From assembly GCF_900142385.1 (NCBI RefSeq), contig NZ_FRAQ01000002.1, forward strand, positions 496,001 through 560,000: a stretch of 64,000 nucleotides of DNA, written 5' to 3'. Positions within the stretch are counted from its first letter, which is position 1; every line of letters begins with the position of its first letter. The notes beneath the pieces are model-generated. The model was not told the DNA's origin. It worked only from the letters and a program-made list of their open reading frames with translations, and did not search any database. Source of the stretch: Marinobacter antarcticus. Lineage in GTDB: Bacteria > Pseudomonadota > Gammaproteobacteria > Pseudomonadales > Oleiphilaceae. Position numbers and translations under genes: made by a program. Below, piece after piece: positions 18,619-27,585 of the stretch.

Positions 18619-19293
18619 CTAACCAAATGCAAGCCACACCCCCACCAGCATCATCAAGCTCCCGGAAATCCGGTTGGCCAGGCGAACACTACCCCCCTTT
18701 TTCAGCGCACGGCGCAATGTGCGACCGCCGTGGGCATATAGTTGCAGGCAGATAAACTCCAGCGTGAGGATAATGATTACCAACGCACTCAGTTGTGGCG
18801 TTATAGGCAGCGTGCTATCAATAAACGGTGGCAATAATACGACGAAAAAGGCCCAGCCTTTAGGGTTGGCAACCGCTGTAATAAAGCCCTGGGCTGCCAA
18901 CTGCCAGCGTGATGCTGTAATTGGTTCCGCGTTATCTTCGGGCATAGCCATCTTGCCTCGGGAACGCCACATCTGAATTCCCAGCCAGATCAGATAGGCA
19001 CCACCGGCGTATTTGAAGAGCTCAAACGCTGTCGGATAACGCAGCATAAAAGTAGCGACACCTACGGCGGAGGTGGCCGCGACTATGCCCACGCCAACCA
19101 ACTCCCCTGCCATCATCCACATTGCGCGGCGCACGCCTATGGTTATACCCAGCGACAATGCCAGAGTCATACACATACCGGGTGTGATCGAGACTACAAA
19201 AAAGGTTGGAATAAAAGCTGATAACAAAGAAAGGTTCAAAAATGACACATCAGTGTACTCATAAATAATCAGGACAGATTCAGCCGAATACAT
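18619..19293 (-). CDS. LysE/RhtB family amino-acid exporter
   Basis: A 224-aa inner-membrane protein with about six hydrophobic segments. The N-terminal SITPGMCMTLALSLGITIG and GGAYLIWLGIQMWRSRG stretches are typical of the LysE/RhtB superfamily, which exports amino acids such as lysine, threonine or homoserine lactone. FITAVANPKGWAFFVVLLPPF is also characteristic. The ATG at 19293 gives 15 residues before the usual family start; a GTG at 19248 is an alternative. Substrate unknown. Confidence 0.87.
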   Translation of the reverse strand: MYSAESVLIIYEYTDVSFLNLSLLSAFIPTFFVVSITPGMCMTLALSLGITIGVRRAMWMMAGELVGVGIVAATSAVGVATFMLRYPTAFELFKYAGGAYLIWLGIQMWRSRGKMAMPEDNAEPITASRWQLAAQGFITAVANPKGWAFFVVLLPPFIDSTLPITPQLSALVIIILTLEFICLQLYAHGGRTLRRALKKGGSVRLANRISGSLMMLVGVWLAFG

Positions 19294-19378
19294 GGTAGTC
19301 CATCCATTCCTTCCATCCCAGTCAGTCCTGAACTATCTTGCTCTCTGATCATATGCTCCTGACAGGAATCAAAGACCA

Positions 19379-20182
19379 ATGCCTTCGATCTCGACCCACG
19401 AACGCTATGTTTCTACCTTTGCCGGTAACCTCTATGTAAAGAGCTGGACGCCTGCTGCAAGCTCCAGCTCTTCTGACATCGCACCTGTCGTGCTCTTTCA
19501 TGACTCTCTCGGAAGCGTTGAGCTGTGGCGTGATTTTCCTGAACATCTCGCGTTTTCTCTTGGTCGCCATGTCATCGCGTACGACCGGGCCGGGTTTGGG
19601 CGCTCGTATGCCCGGACGGATAAACTGGAAGCGGACTTTATTATTAACGAAGCGCACGGTCCGTTCACGGCAATCTGCGCAGAGCTTGGCATAGAAGACT
19701 TTATCGCCTTTGGGCACAGCGTTGGTGGGGCCATGGCGGCGGTGTGCGCGGCTACGTTCCCCGATCACTGTGTTGCGCTCATTACTGAAGCGGCCCAGGC
19801 GTTTGTTGAGGATCGTACGGTGGAAGGTATTCGGGACGCAGAACAGGTTTTTGCGCAAGACGGCCAGATAAACCGGCTTAAAAAGTATCACGGTGAAAAG
19901 GCGGCCTGGGTTCTGCGAGCCTGGACCGATACCTGGCTTTCAGAAGACTTTCAACATTGGACCTTGCATGAGACCTTGGCCCGGGTTAACTGCCCTGTTT
20001 TGGCCATTCACGGTGAGGACGACGAGTTCGGCTCGGTCGCGCACCCGGAACTATACACATCCCTGCCGGCCGGCCCTTGTGTGATGGAACTGTTGAGAGC
20101 GTGTGGGCACGTCCCTCACAGAGATAAACCAGCAGTGGTTACGGAGCTGGTCAGAGATTTTTTGGCACAGCACGCCCATTGA
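19379..20182 (+). CDS. Alpha/beta hydrolase
   Basis: A 267-aa single-domain alpha/beta hydrolase. The oxyanion strand motif is HDSLGS, the nucleophile elbow GHSVGG near residue 118, the acid probably Asp in HGEDDEFGS, and the catalytic His in CGHVPHRDKP near the C-terminus. It has no signal peptide. Substrate cannot be predicted; the closest general types are esterases and C-C bond hydrolases. It ends exactly where the convergent protease gene ends, with no bases between them. Confidence 0.87.
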   Translation: MPSISTHERYVSTFAGNLYVKSWTPAASSSSSDIAPVVLFHDSLGSVELWRDFPEHLAFSLGRHVIAYDRAGFGRSYARTDKLEADFIINEAHGPFTAICAELGIEDFIAFGHSVGGAMAAVCAATFPDHCVALITEAAQAFVEDRTVEGIRDAEQVFAQDGQINRLKKYHGEKAAWVLRAWTDTWLSEDFQHWTLHETLARVNCPVLAIHGEDDEFGSVAHPELYTSLPAGPCVMELLRACGHVPHRDKPAVVTELVRDFLAQHAH

Positions 20183-20800
20183 TTACTTCGTATTGTCAGC
20201 CTGGATGACTTTTGCCTGATGCTGCTCGACCAACTCCTCCAGGCTCATGTACTCGCATTCCTTGTTGGCGATAAAGCTGTCTGCTGAGTCAATTAGTATG
20301 TTGTCGTCCCGCATAAACCGGCGCCCGAGCAGGACTGGGTATGAAAAGTTACCGCGATCCGTCAGTGAAAACTGGGTTTTGTGGCTGGTGCCAGCAATGC
20401 AGAAATCCATCATAACGACGTAACGTCTCTGCGATGGTGCGCCTTTACGTTTTATAAGGACGGTGCGCTCTACCGGCCGCTCAAGTTCAAGAATGATCTC
20501 TTCGTGGTCAATATCACCTTCAGCGGGTTGATCTTTGTGGTCCGCCAGTGGAATCTGGAATTTGACCCATTTCTGATCATCTTGCTTGAACTCTTCTACA
20601 TTCACTGCGTGCAGCGACGAGGTTTTTGCACCGGTATCCAATCGCGCTTTAAGTCTCAGACCAGTATCGTTCATCACAATCCACTCCACGAAGCCGAGCG
20701 TCTCGGGGGCCGAAGCTTCGCTTTTGGGCGCTGCTTCTGCGAATGCCGCTGTTGGTATGATGAGAGCTGTAGCGAGTAAAAAAGGGATCGCAAACTTCAT
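20183..20800 (-). CDS. Exported retropepsin-like protease (RimK-associated, DUF785 family)
   Basis: A 205-aa protein with an N-terminal signal peptide (MKFAIPFLLATALIIPTAAFA). The mature part has the aspartic protease motif ARLDTGAKTSSLHA (Asp55-Thr-Gly), a conserved FCIAGTSHKTQFSLTDR middle and PVLLGRRFMRDDNILID at the end. The family, labelled ATP-dependent zinc protease or retropepsin-like RimB/RloA, has one DTG per chain and probably works as a dimer. It overlaps the start of the upstream ACP phosphodiesterase stop by four bases, so the two are likely co-translated. Confidence 0.88.
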   Translation of the reverse strand: MKFAIPFLLATALIIPTAAFAEAAPKSEASAPETLGFVEWIVMNDTGLRLKARLDTGAKTSSLHAVNVEEFKQDDQKWVKFQIPLADHKDQPAEGDIDHEEIILELERPVERTVLIKRKGAPSQRRYVVMMDFCIAGTSHKTQFSLTDRGNFSYPVLLGRRFMRDDNILIDSADSFIANKECEYMSLEELVEQHQAKVIQADNTK

Positions 20801-21432
20801 TCAATTCCTCCTGCAAATTCCTGTAAATCCGGGAAAAATGATAGGAAACGTTCTTCAAGTTCTGAGTGAACTGGCCGTATTTCGTCAATAATGCCCGCAA
20901 ACGAATTTTGAAACCGGATACGCGCGGCTACCCTGTCCAGCGCATAACCGATGTTGTCGAGGTCGCGGTACGACCCAAACCAGTCGTGAGACACCATGTG
21001 CCGTGTCGTTCTGCTCATAACGGGCGTCATCAGGTCTTCGTTAGCCTGCAGTTCGGTGTAAACGTCTTTTATAAAGGTGTTCTGGTCGGCATCGGTAAAC
21101 TCGCTCCAATGGAGCAGAAGGAAGTGGTCATACAGAATATCCAGAGCAACACCCGCAAACCTGCGCCGCTGAGCGGAAAAAAGCCGCTTGCTTGCCAGTA
21201 CATCGGGGTGTTTGTCGGTAAAACTGTCTACCGCCAGGTGGTGGCGAACACCCAGCCTTACGGAATCTGGGAGCGCGGCCAGATCCACTCCCCGGGTGAA
21301 ATCCCCAAGAAGGCTGCCTACTCGCGCTTCGGGCGAGTTCGGTGCAAGGAAGAGATGGGCGAGGTGGTTCAAACGTTGGGTTCCCGCGTCGGTCGGATTG
21401 CTATCAGTTACTGAGACTGCATCAATCCGCAC
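20797..21432 (-). CDS. acpH: Acyl carrier protein phosphodiesterase
   Basis: A member of the AcpH/DUF479 family, which removes 4'-phosphopantetheine from ACP. Matching stretches are LNHLAHLFLA, VGSLLGDFTRG, HHLAVDSFTDKHP, FAGVALDILYDHFL with its metal-binding Asp/His, and the late SFFPDLQEF. The start is uncertain: a GTG at 21432 gives 20 residues before the usual N-terminus, whereas a TTG at 21372 would start at LNHLAHL; neither has a strong ribosome-binding site. Typical length is about 193 aa, favouring the downstream start. Confidence 0.85.
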   Translation of the reverse strand: MRIDAVSVTDSNPTDAGTQRLNHLAHLFLAPNSPEARVGSLLGDFTRGVDLAALPDSVRLGVRHHLAVDSFTDKHPDVLASKRLFSAQRRRFAGVALDILYDHFLLLHWSEFTDADQNTFIKDVYTELQANEDLMTPVMSRTTRHMVSHDWFGSYRDLDNIGYALDRVAARIRFQNSFAGIIDEIRPVHSELEERFLSFFPDLQEFAGGIE

Positions 21433-21582
21433 GAATTTTCTACATCGAGCACCGCGATTACGCGTTTACTGACGGTGTTTTAATGCCCGCTTAATAAACC
21501 GCTGGCCGCCAGTTGCCTTGCGGATGAGTTCCCCCACAGGTATTCTGACGCCGTCTCTAGGTTCAGCTAGCTCGGGCATCCA

Positions 21583-23034
21583 TTGAGAAACCTCTACCCT
21601 GTCGTTTTTATTGTAAGCGTTATGTTTGTGCTGTTAAGCATATTCATGACACTACCGGTATTTTTGCTGCTCGGCTCTGAAGCGCCGAATGCGGTACCGT
21701 TTGTCGAATCTGCAGTCATTGTCTTCGGCATTGGCCTGCTGGGTATTGCATCCACTTATCGCCACCCCCGCGATCTAAAGCCACGGTACATGTTCGTACT
21801 TACGGTGTCCTCCTGGTTCATCATAGCTCTGCTCTCTGCCCTTCCCTTTTACCTCAGTGACTATGGCATCTCAGCTGCGGATGCATTTTTTGAGGGAGCT
21901 TCCGGTATTACCACAACAGGTGCGACTGTGTTCAGCGGCCTGGACACCATGGACAGAGATCTGCTTCTCTGGCGTTCTATTCTGCAGTGGATAGGTGGTA
22001 TCGGGATTATCGGCATGTTCGTGGCGGTACTGCCGTTCCTGCGTGTTGGCGGTATGCGGCTGTTTGCCACTGAATCCTCGGAATGGACAGACAAAGCCCT
22101 TCCCAGAATGAAAACTCTCAGTCGGGGACTGCTTTTTGTCTATCTGGGGTTCTCGACTATTGCCGTAGTCACATACTGGCTGTCGGGCATGACATTGTTC
22201 GATGCGTTTAACCACGGGTTAACGAGTATTGCTACCGGGGGGTTTTCTACCTCGGATCTGTCCATGGGCAAGTTCAATGATCTGATACTGATGGAAGCTT
22301 CACTTTTCATGATCATCGGCAGCTTGCCGTTCTTTCTTTTTGTGAGGGAGTTACACGGCCAGCGTTGGGTGCTGTTCAGGGATCAGCAGGTCCGGATGTT
22401 TATAACCATACTGCTTGTGGTGCCTGCTCTTCTCACGCTTTACCGATGGGCTGTGTCTCCGGTACCTTTCAACCCTCTACATAATTACGTTGCGACGCTG
22501 TTTAATGTCACGTCTGTGGTTACGACAACCGGTTACGCTTCAGAGGACTATTCGGCCTGGGGACCTCTGGCGTTTGTACTGTTTTTCTTCCTGATGTTTA
22601 TCGGCGGGTGTTCCGGCTCTACCTCAGGCGGCATGAAGATTTTCCGCTTTCAGCTTTCGCTGATTGTGCTTCGTGAGCAGATGATCCGGTTGCTACACCC
22701 GCGAGCTGTGCTGTCCCGTAACTACAATGGCCGGGCAGTGAGTGACGATATTATCGCTTCGATGATTGCCTATACCTTTATTTTCCTGCTGTGCTTGTTA
22801 CTGATCACCGTATCTCTGGCCGCTATGCAGCTGGACTTCATAACATCTTTGTCCGGTGCGCTTACCGCATTGACCAACGTCGGGCCCGGCTTGGGTGACA
22901 TCATCGGCCCTGCGGGGAACTTTGGCCCCCTGCCCGATCCCGCCAAGTGGATCCTGGCAGTCGGTATGCTTATGGGGCGGCTGGAAATTCTGAGTGTTGT
23001 AATTGTGCTCTCACCGGCCTTCTGGCGCAGCTAG
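21583..23034 (+). CDS. trkH: Potassium uptake protein TrkH family
   Basis: A 483-aa membrane protein, the K+-translocating subunit of the Trk system. The four pore-loop motifs are visible: GASGITTTGATVFSGLD, GLTSIATGGFSTSDLS, VTSVVTTTGYASEDYSAWG and ALTNVGPGLGDIIG. About eight to ten membrane segments are spread along its length. The start appears to be a TTG at 21583, since no ATG in frame precedes the first helix. No trkA is adjacent, so it would use a TrkA encoded elsewhere. Confidence 0.93.
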   Translation: MRNLYPVVFIVSVMFVLLSIFMTLPVFLLLGSEAPNAVPFVESAVIVFGIGLLGIASTYRHPRDLKPRYMFVLTVSSWFIIALLSALPFYLSDYGISAADAFFEGASGITTTGATVFSGLDTMDRDLLLWRSILQWIGGIGIIGMFVAVLPFLRVGGMRLFATESSEWTDKALPRMKTLSRGLLFVYLGFSTIAVVTYWLSGMTLFDAFNHGLTSIATGGFSTSDLSMGKFNDLILMEASLFMIIGSLPFFLFVRELHGQRWVLFRDQQVRMFITILLVVPALLTLYRWAVSPVPFNPLHNYVATLFNVTSVVTTTGYASEDYSAWGPLAFVLFFFLMFIGGCSGSTSGGMKIFRFQLSLIVLREQMIRLLHPRAVLSRNYNGRAVSDDIIASMIAYTFIFLLCLLLITVSLAAMQLDFITSLSGALTALTNVGPGLGDIIGPAGNFGPLPDPAKWILAVGMLMGRLEILSVVIVLSPAFWRS

Positions 23035-23058
23035 CTCAACGCCAGCGAAACTGTAATG

Positions 23059-25599
23059 CTATTGGAGCCAGAGTATTGAAGGGTTTTCCAACGGCAGGTT
23101 CAGGCGTTCATCTTTCAGGCGCAGCCTTGGTGTGTAATGCCCGTCCGGCCTGGCCGGCACAGTGCACTCGTAGACAAATCCATGGCCAGATCCACTGCGC
23201 GCGAATTTCATTTCCATTTTAGCCAGAGTCCGTGGGCCATATTCCGATGCTTCCGCCACTAACTCAACCGCAATTCGGGGTTCGGGAATGCCATCCAGAT
23301 ACGCGTCTACGGTATACGTTTGTAGGCCTTCCGACTCCTGCATGTTGACTGCACTGAAGCGTAATTTTGGCCAGTGTTTTTCGATCTCACGATACTCCTG
23401 GACAATTCCGCCTGCCACTTCGGGTTGCCGTTGGTGCCCCAGAGCTACCATTGGCTGATAGAAGGCCTCTACATACTCCCGAACCATCCGGTTCGCCGAA
23501 TATGTCGCCGTTAACTGGTCCATACTTGCGCGCATTCGTTTCATCCATTCCTTGGGTAATCCATCATGATCTAACTCATAGAACTCGGGAATAACCTGTT
23601 GTTCCAAAATCCCATAGAGTTCCCGTGCGTCATCCTCATCGTGCTTGTCGGAATTTTCGAGCTCTTCAAATGAAGCTTCAGGGCGAATAGCCCAGCCCAC
23701 CTCGTCAGTCCAGGCTTCAGCCCACCAGCCATCGTATTGAGAGAGATTCAGACCGCCATTCACCAGTACTTTCATGCCGCTGGTGCCACAGGCTTCCCAG
23801 GGGTGTCTGGGGCAGTTCAGCCACACGTCAACGCCCTGCACCAGTTGGCTGGCAACGCCAAGATCGTAGTCTTCGACGAAAACAATTTTGCCCTGAACCT
23901 CTGGCCGGCGGGAAAACTGTTTCCAGCGTTTGATCAGTTGTTTACCACGGCTGTCATGGGGATGAGCTTTACCGGCTAGAACGATCTGTAGTGGTCGGTC
24001 CCGGTCAGTGAGCATCCGCACGAGGCGCTCTTCGTCTTTGAGGAGAAGGTCCGGGCGTTTATATTCTGTAAAACGCCTTGCAAAACCGAGAGTTAGCGTT
24101 TCATTATCGAGAAGTAAGCCGCAGGCTGCTGTCTGCTCTTTTTCTGAATTAGCGGCTGCATCGTGCTCACAATGCTGACTGGTCAATCGTTGCCGAAGAT
24201 AATGAATGAGCCGTGAGCGTTGGGCCAGTCGCATAGCCCAGAGATCCTGATCGGAGATGTCCGTCATCGGGCAGCTTTGCAGCAGCGGCTTACACCAACG
24301 GTCTTTGCCACAGGCCCGCGTCCAGATAGCGTCGGATTCCGGCGAATCCCAACTGGGCGTGTGAACACCGTTGGTTACGTATCCTGCGGGGATGTCTTCA
24401 GCGGGCCAGCGCGGAAAGAATGGCTGAAAAATGGCTTGCGTTACCTTTTGATGAATCCTGCTGACACCGTTTACACGCCCGCTCATGTTGAGGGCCAGCC
24501 AAGCCATGTTCAGCGAACCTGTGTGTTGTGATTCGGAGCTGGTGACATTGCGGCCCCCCAGTGCCAAGAGGCGTTGGGGTGTCAACTGAGTGCCCGATAG
24601 CCAAGGTTCTGCATACAGTTTTATAAGGGGTTCCGGAAACACATCGAACCCCGCTGCCACGGATGTGTGCGTGGTAAACAGATTCGTTGGCCGGTTGGCA
24701 GTGCGGGCAGTTTCAAAATCGGCTTGGTGATCAACTTGCCAGCTCAGTGCGCGTTCAATGAGTGCAAATGCACAATGGCCCTCGTTAAGGTGGCAGATGG
24801 TCGGTTGAATATTTATCTGTCTGAGCAGTCGCCAGCCCCCGATGCCAAGAACCATTTCCTGCTGCAAGCGCTTCTCTGGGTCACCGCTATAGAGCTCGCT
24901 GGTGATACCACGGTCTCCGGGTTCGTTACGAGGGTCGTTACTATCCAGCAAAAGCAGTTGACAGCGCCCGACCTGAGCTTTCCAGGCTCGCAGCCGAATG
25001 TCCCTCCCGGGAAAAGGTACCGTTACCCGCTGCCATTGACCATCCTCGTCTCTCAGTGGTGAAACGGGAAGCATGGTTGGATCGTTGTAGGGATAAAATT
25101 CGAGTTGATCGCCGTCGGGATTTAGGGCCTGGCGAAAGTAGCCTTGCTGATAAAGCAGGCCAACGGCAATAACGGGCACCCCCAGATCACTGGATGCCTT
25201 GAGAAAATCACCTGCCAGAACGCCGAGCCCGCCGCTATATAGCGGCAGACACTCACTGAGTCCGTACTCCATACAGAAATAGGCTATACCGTTTTCAAGA
25301 CTTCCGGAGCACTCGTTTGAATACCAGGTTCCAGCGTGGATAAATTCATCGTGGGCCTGGATTTGCTGCTGGTATTGCCTGAGGAATTCGGGATCTTCTG
25401 CAAGTTCTGCCATGCGTTCGCCGGAAACACTGTTGAGCACCAGCCAGGCATTTTTCGTGCTGTCCCAGGTTTCGGCCTCCAGCGCACGCCAAAGCACATC
25501 ACTGCCGTGATGCCAGCTCCAGCGTAGATCGAGTGCAAGTGAAAACAGACCCGCCAGTGACTCTGGCAAAGATCTCGGTGTATAGGCTGCCAGAGTCAC
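23059..25599 (-). CDS. glgP: Alpha-glucan phosphorylase (GT35), first copy
   Basis: An 846-aa PLP-dependent phosphorylase that releases glucose-1-phosphate from glycogen or maltodextrins. It starts with the DUF3417-type N-terminal domain (LDLRWSWHHGSDVLWRAL) and shows YSGGLGVLAGDFLKASSDLG, CHLNEGHCAFALIERAL, FTTHTSVAAGFDVF and the PLP-lysine motif EACGTSGMKVLVNGGLNLS with Lys610. It belongs to the short bacterial/archaeal type without the N-terminal allosteric sites of muscle enzymes. It is the last gene of the leftward arm of the glycogen locus, 36 bases after the PilZ gene. A second, divergent paralogue lies at the other end of the locus. Confidence 0.93.
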   Translation of the reverse strand: MTLAAYTPRSLPESLAGLFSLALDLRWSWHHGSDVLWRALEAETWDSTKNAWLVLNSVSGERMAELAEDPEFLRQYQQQIQAHDEFIHAGTWYSNECSGSLENGIAYFCMEYGLSECLPLYSGGLGVLAGDFLKASSDLGVPVIAVGLLYQQGYFRQALNPDGDQLEFYPYNDPTMLPVSPLRDEDGQWQRVTVPFPGRDIRLRAWKAQVGRCQLLLLDSNDPRNEPGDRGITSELYSGDPEKRLQQEMVLGIGGWRLLRQINIQPTICHLNEGHCAFALIERALSWQVDHQADFETARTANRPTNLFTTHTSVAAGFDVFPEPLIKLYAEPWLSGTQLTPQRLLALGGRNVTSSESQHTGSLNMAWLALNMSGRVNGVSRIHQKVTQAIFQPFFPRWPAEDIPAGYVTNGVHTPSWDSPESDAIWTRACGKDRWCKPLLQSCPMTDISDQDLWAMRLAQRSRLIHYLRQRLTSQHCEHDAAANSEKEQTAACGLLLDNETLTLGFARRFTEYKRPDLLLKDEERLVRMLTDRDRPLQIVLAGKAHPHDSRGKQLIKRWKQFSRRPEVQGKIVFVEDYDLGVASQLVQGVDVWLNCPRHPWEACGTSGMKVLVNGGLNLSQYDGWWAEAWTDEVGWAIRPEASFEELENSDKHDEDDARELYGILEQQVIPEFYELDHDGLPKEWMKRMRASMDQLTATYSANRMVREYVEAFYQPMVALGHQRQPEVAGGIVQEYREIEKHWPKLRFSAVNMQESEGLQTYTVDAYLDGIPEPRIAVELVAEASEYGPRTLAKMEMKFARSGSGHGFVYECTVPARPDGHYTPRLRLKDERLNLPLENPSILWLQ

Positions 25600-25635
25600 A
25601 GAGCTGATCCTGTGTGAGACGTGAAAGAAATTTTG

Positions 25636-25992
25636 TTAACCCTGCTTCAGAGCAGAAAAATGAGGGCCGGGCATCTGGTGCTTATCGAGATAGTGCATGA
25701 GTGACGAAATAGCAAAAGAGTCGCCATTTGCTTCGCCAAAATCCAGTCCTAAACCCTTATCAATCTTGCGCACGACATAAGCTTTAAGGCGGACATACCT
25801 TTTCTCTGACTTTTCTGGAACCTGGAATTCAATTTCCAACGTCTGGTTCAGTTGAATGTCCAGGTAGTCGGTCGCAATGAATAGCCCGCGCTTTGAAACA
25901 TCGCAGATTTGCCCGGTTGCAATGGGTATCCCGCGTCTATATATCAGGAGCTTAAGCTTGCTAGGTATGCGTTTACTGAGTCTGTGTTCCAT
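25636..25992 (-). CDS. PilZ domain protein
   Basis: A 118-aa c-di-GMP-binding adaptor. Residues EHRLSKRIPSKLKLLIYRRG provide the RxxxR element and ICDVSKRGLFIAT the (D/N)xSxxG element of PilZ. The C-terminal 30 residues are an added tail. The frame extends 20 codons upstream, but the ATG at 25992 has a GGGGAA just before it and starts the domain. It lies between malQ and glgP on the same strand, which suggests a link between c-di-GMP signalling and glycogen breakdown; that link is inferred from position only. Confidence 0.85.
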   Translation of the reverse strand: MEHRLSKRIPSKLKLLIYRRGIPIATGQICDVSKRGLFIATDYLDIQLNQTLEIEFQVPEKSEKRYVRLKAYVVRKIDKGLGLDFGEANGDSFAISSLMHYLDKHQMPGPHFSALKQG

Positions 25993-26097
25993 GTATTCCC
26001 CTTGAACCCAAAGAAGGCCTGAACGGGCAATTGTTTTCTCAGTATCTATCACTAACTGATGCTACAAATTGATTGCGGTCAAAAAATGAACAATGCA

Positions 26098-27585
26098 TCA
26101 GGCAAGACGGTTGTAATGCGAGGCAAGCATCCGGATTTTGTTTGCGAGCTTTGGCGAACACAAATTCTGATCCAGCTGCCAAACCCAGTTGTTAATAATG
26201 GTACCAGGGGTGTTGAACCGGGCATCGGTTCCCAGCCCCAGAAGATCCTGCATCGGAATCATGGCCAGGGCGCTCGCTGAGTCAAAGACGGCCCGGATGA
26301 CTGGCCAGGGCATGTCGTCACCATAGCCCTTCAGGCCTTGATCCACGTTATAGCGGGTATGTTCGTCCAGGCTTTGATACCAGCCGAGGGTTGTGTCGTT
26401 ATCATGGGTGCCGGTATAAACCAGATTCCGGAGCTGATGATTGCGCAGAAGGTGGGGGTTGTCCGGGCTGCCATCAAATCCGAACTGCATAACCGTCATG
26501 CCAGGCATATCGAACCGTTTCCTCAATTGTTCGACATCTTCGCCGATGACTCCCAGGTTTTCCGCCACCAGTGGCAAGCCCGGGAACCGGTTGAAGCAGG
26601 CTTCAAGAAAGCGATCTGCGGGGCCAGGCACCCAATAGCCATTCCGGGGTTCCGGCCGGTCGGCAGGAATTTCCCAATATGCCTGCAGCCCCCGGAAGTG
26701 ATCAATGCGTATCAGATCAAACAGTTGGCTCTGGCTGTTCAGTCTTTCGAGCCACCACTGGAACCCATTCTCAGACATGACGTCCCAGTCATAGAGCGGA
26801 TTTCCCCAGTGTTGCCCCTCCGAGCAAAAATAGTCCGGCGGGACACCGGCAACAACGGTTGGCTTGCCCTCTCTGTCGAGTTTGAACAGATCACGGTTTG
26901 CCCAGACATCTGCGCTGTCTTGGGCTACGAAAATGGGAATATCTCCAAACAGAAGTATGTCTCGCTCACGCGCGTACTCACGTATTTTGTGCCACTGATG
27001 ATGGAACAAATACTGCTCAAACCTTATCCGGCGAAGTGTTTCCGGATTTTCCCCGGCAAAGTGCCGTAATGACTGTGGGGCCCTGTCCCGAAGTGCCTGT
27101 GGCCACTCAAGCCAGACTGATCCGGGGTGTGCTTCTCTGATGGCGCAAAACAGAGAAAATTCCCCAAGCCAATGCTCGTTGGCCTGGCAGAATTGCAAGT
27201 AGTCCGCCTGGTTCAGCTCGGTCTCGTTGTTTTTGCGCTCAAAAAACCGTTGACTGGCAATGCCGAGCATCTGCTCGCGTGTTTGCGTATCTCCGGAGCC
27301 CGAGAGCTCATCAGCAGCAATCAGACCATCAGGAATCAATTCTTCAAGATCGATAAAATGCGTGTTTCCTGCGTGGGCACTCAGAGACTGATACGGGGAC
27401 AAGTCGCCGTGTGTCGGGCCTATGGGCAATGTTTGCCATACATGCATACCGCTGTCGGCGAGAAAATCCAAAAATTGACGTGCACTTGAACCGAGCACAC
27501 CCCACCTGCTTTGCAGGCAAGTGGGGTGCAACAAAACCCCGGCCCGGCGGGTACTGAATAGATCATCCATGATCAGTTGTGTCAT
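26098..27585 (-). CDS. malQ: 4-alpha-glucanotransferase (amylomaltase)
   Basis: A 495-aa GH77 enzyme that transfers maltodextrin segments between alpha-1,4-glucans. It shows RRAGVLLHPTCLQSRWGVL at the N-terminus, GDIPIFVAQDSADVWANRDL, the catalytic region RIDHFRGLQAYWEIPA (nucleophile Asp), PLVAENLGVI (acid/base Glu) and YTGTHDNDTTLGWY. Length matches the short bacterial type. Its ATG overlaps the stop of the GH57 gene by four bases, indicating translational coupling. It lengthens short dextrins so that the phosphorylases can act. Confidence 0.95.
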   Translation of the reverse strand: MTQLIMDDLFSTRRAGVLLHPTCLQSRWGVLGSSARQFLDFLADSGMHVWQTLPIGPTHGDLSPYQSLSAHAGNTHFIDLEELIPDGLIAADELSGSGDTQTREQMLGIASQRFFERKNNETELNQADYLQFCQANEHWLGEFSLFCAIREAHPGSVWLEWPQALRDRAPQSLRHFAGENPETLRRIRFEQYLFHHQWHKIREYARERDILLFGDIPIFVAQDSADVWANRDLFKLDREGKPTVVAGVPPDYFCSEGQHWGNPLYDWDVMSENGFQWWLERLNSQSQLFDLIRIDHFRGLQAYWEIPADRPEPRNGYWVPGPADRFLEACFNRFPGLPLVAENLGVIGEDVEQLRKRFDMPGMTVMQFGFDGSPDNPHLLRNHQLRNLVYTGTHDNDTTLGWYQSLDEHTRYNVDQGLKGYGDDMPWPVIRAVFDSASALAMIPMQDLLGLGTDARFNTPGTIINNWVWQLDQNLCSPKLANKIRMLASHYNRLA